Positions 63,662 through 64,000 of a DNA stretch of 64,000 nucleotides are shown here, one piece after another. Position numbers and translations under genes: made by a program. The DNA is from Falsiruegeria litorea R37 (GTDB taxonomy: Bacteria > Pseudomonadota > Alphaproteobacteria > Rhodobacterales > Rhodobacteraceae). The stretch spans positions 1,798,001 through 1,862,000 of the forward strand of contig NZ_FWFO01000001.1 in assembly GCF_900172225.1 (NCBI RefSeq). Reading direction: 5' to 3'. Every line of letters begins with the position of its first letter. The first letter of the stretch is position 1. Below the pieces are notes generated by a model. That model had not been told where the DNA came from. It was given only the letters and a program-made list of their open reading frames with translations, and searched no databases.

Positions 63662-64000
63662 ATGTTGTATCGGGTACTGTTTGTATTTTTCTTTGTCTTT
63701 GCAGCGGCCTTTGCGGTATTTCCGTCTCAGGCCACGGCCCAGAATTACACCTTCAATTCGGTTCAGGTTGAGGGCAATCAACGGATCGAAACGTCGACAA
63801 TTGTCACCCGCGCGGGAATCGCGCGTGGACAGCGTGTCACGGCGGGGCAGTTGAACGACGCCTACAAGCGTATTCTTGACAGTGGCGTTTTTGAGACAGT
63901 CGAAATCATTCCGCGCGGCAGCACTCTGGTCATCAAGGTCACCGAGTATCCCACAATCAACAAGATCAATTTCGAAGGCAACCGCCGGATCAAGGACGAA
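63662..64000 (+). CDS. bamA: outer membrane protein assembly factor BamA (5' end, cut by window)
   Basis: 113 codons are visible. A signal peptide (LYRVLFVFFFVFAAAFAVFP...ATA) is followed by the first POTRA domain: YTFNSVQVEGNQRIETSTIV, then LNDAYKRILDSGVFETVEI, and the start of the second (INKINFEGNRRIKDE). BamA inserts beta-barrel proteins into the outer membrane. In-frame alternative starts are GTG 63623, which has GGGAGAG upstream, and ATG 63605; the exact start is uncertain. The rest lies beyond the window. Confidence 0.9.
   Translation, partial: MLYRVLFVFFFVFAAAFAVFPSQATAQNYTFNSVQVEGNQRIETSTIVTRAGIARGQRVTAGQLNDAYKRILDSGVFETVEIIPRGSTLVIKVTEYPTINKINFEGNRRIKDE

Overview
The window looks like chromosomal DNA of a marine Rhodobacteraceae (Roseobacter group, Ruegeria/Phaeobacter-like) alphaproteobacterium. 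This rests on the GC-rich coding style, the block order pyrH-frr-uppS-cdsA-dxr-rseP-bamA, the aroK-aroB/xerD neighbourhood, a very long RTX protein ending in a Hint domain, two peptide-type ABC importers, and a GC-rich extragenic palindrome of a kind I associate with this group. The genus is inferred from gene content and was not tested by any search.

Left part (1-16 kb): a minus-strand pair made of an AAA+ ATPase and a membrane TPR protein, a retropepsin-like protease, and a tightly overlapped minus-strand operon (ABC-F ATPase, ACT-domain protein, MarC). Then come a Bcr/CflA-type efflux pump, a GNAT acetyltransferase, ndk and a TfoX C-terminal-domain protein. From 8.7 to 12.0 kb is a gene-poor insertion zone: an array of four short hairpins, a decayed IS110-family element with a structured leader that may be a relic bridge RNA, and a cytochrome P450. 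A DegP-type protease and an OmpR/EnvZ-type two-component pair follow on the minus strand, probably for envelope stress.

15.7-26.3 kb is a catabolic/uptake cluster. On the minus strand are a YtcJ-like amidohydrolase, a COG0523 (CobW-type) GTPase and an M20 metallopeptidase. Divergent from them are a LysR regulator and a complete five-gene peptide/opine-type ABC importer that ends in a clear terminator. A long AT-rich spacer with several inverted repeats leads into a 1,896-residue RTX adhesin/exoprotein with a C-terminal self-processing-type Hint domain, closed by three consecutive hairpins.

32.8-49.2 kb: a MobA-like nucleotidyltransferase, a dimethylglycine-dehydrogenase-like FAD/GcvT protein, a membrane LytTR regulator, a CorC/HlyC-type protein, xerD with a 507-residue exported protein and a newly read 49-codon membrane gene, aroK-aroB, a site-2 protease with CBS domains, ssb, a lytic transglycosylase, a di-haem peroxidase, a GAF-LuxR regulator, a Tat-exported metallo-beta-lactamase-fold protein, and a small exported protein with a TTG start.

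49.4-64 kb: a second peptide-type importer in which the two ATPases are fused and the binding protein carries a Tat signal. An AraC regulator lies upstream, with a phased 13-bp direct repeat next to it. After it come miaA and the conserved lipid/envelope operon pyrH-frr-uppS-cdsA-dxr-rseP, a 41-codon membrane gene, a strong intrinsic terminator, and the first third of a kilobase of bamA, cut by the window edge. I found no rRNA, tRNA or CRISPR array by eye.
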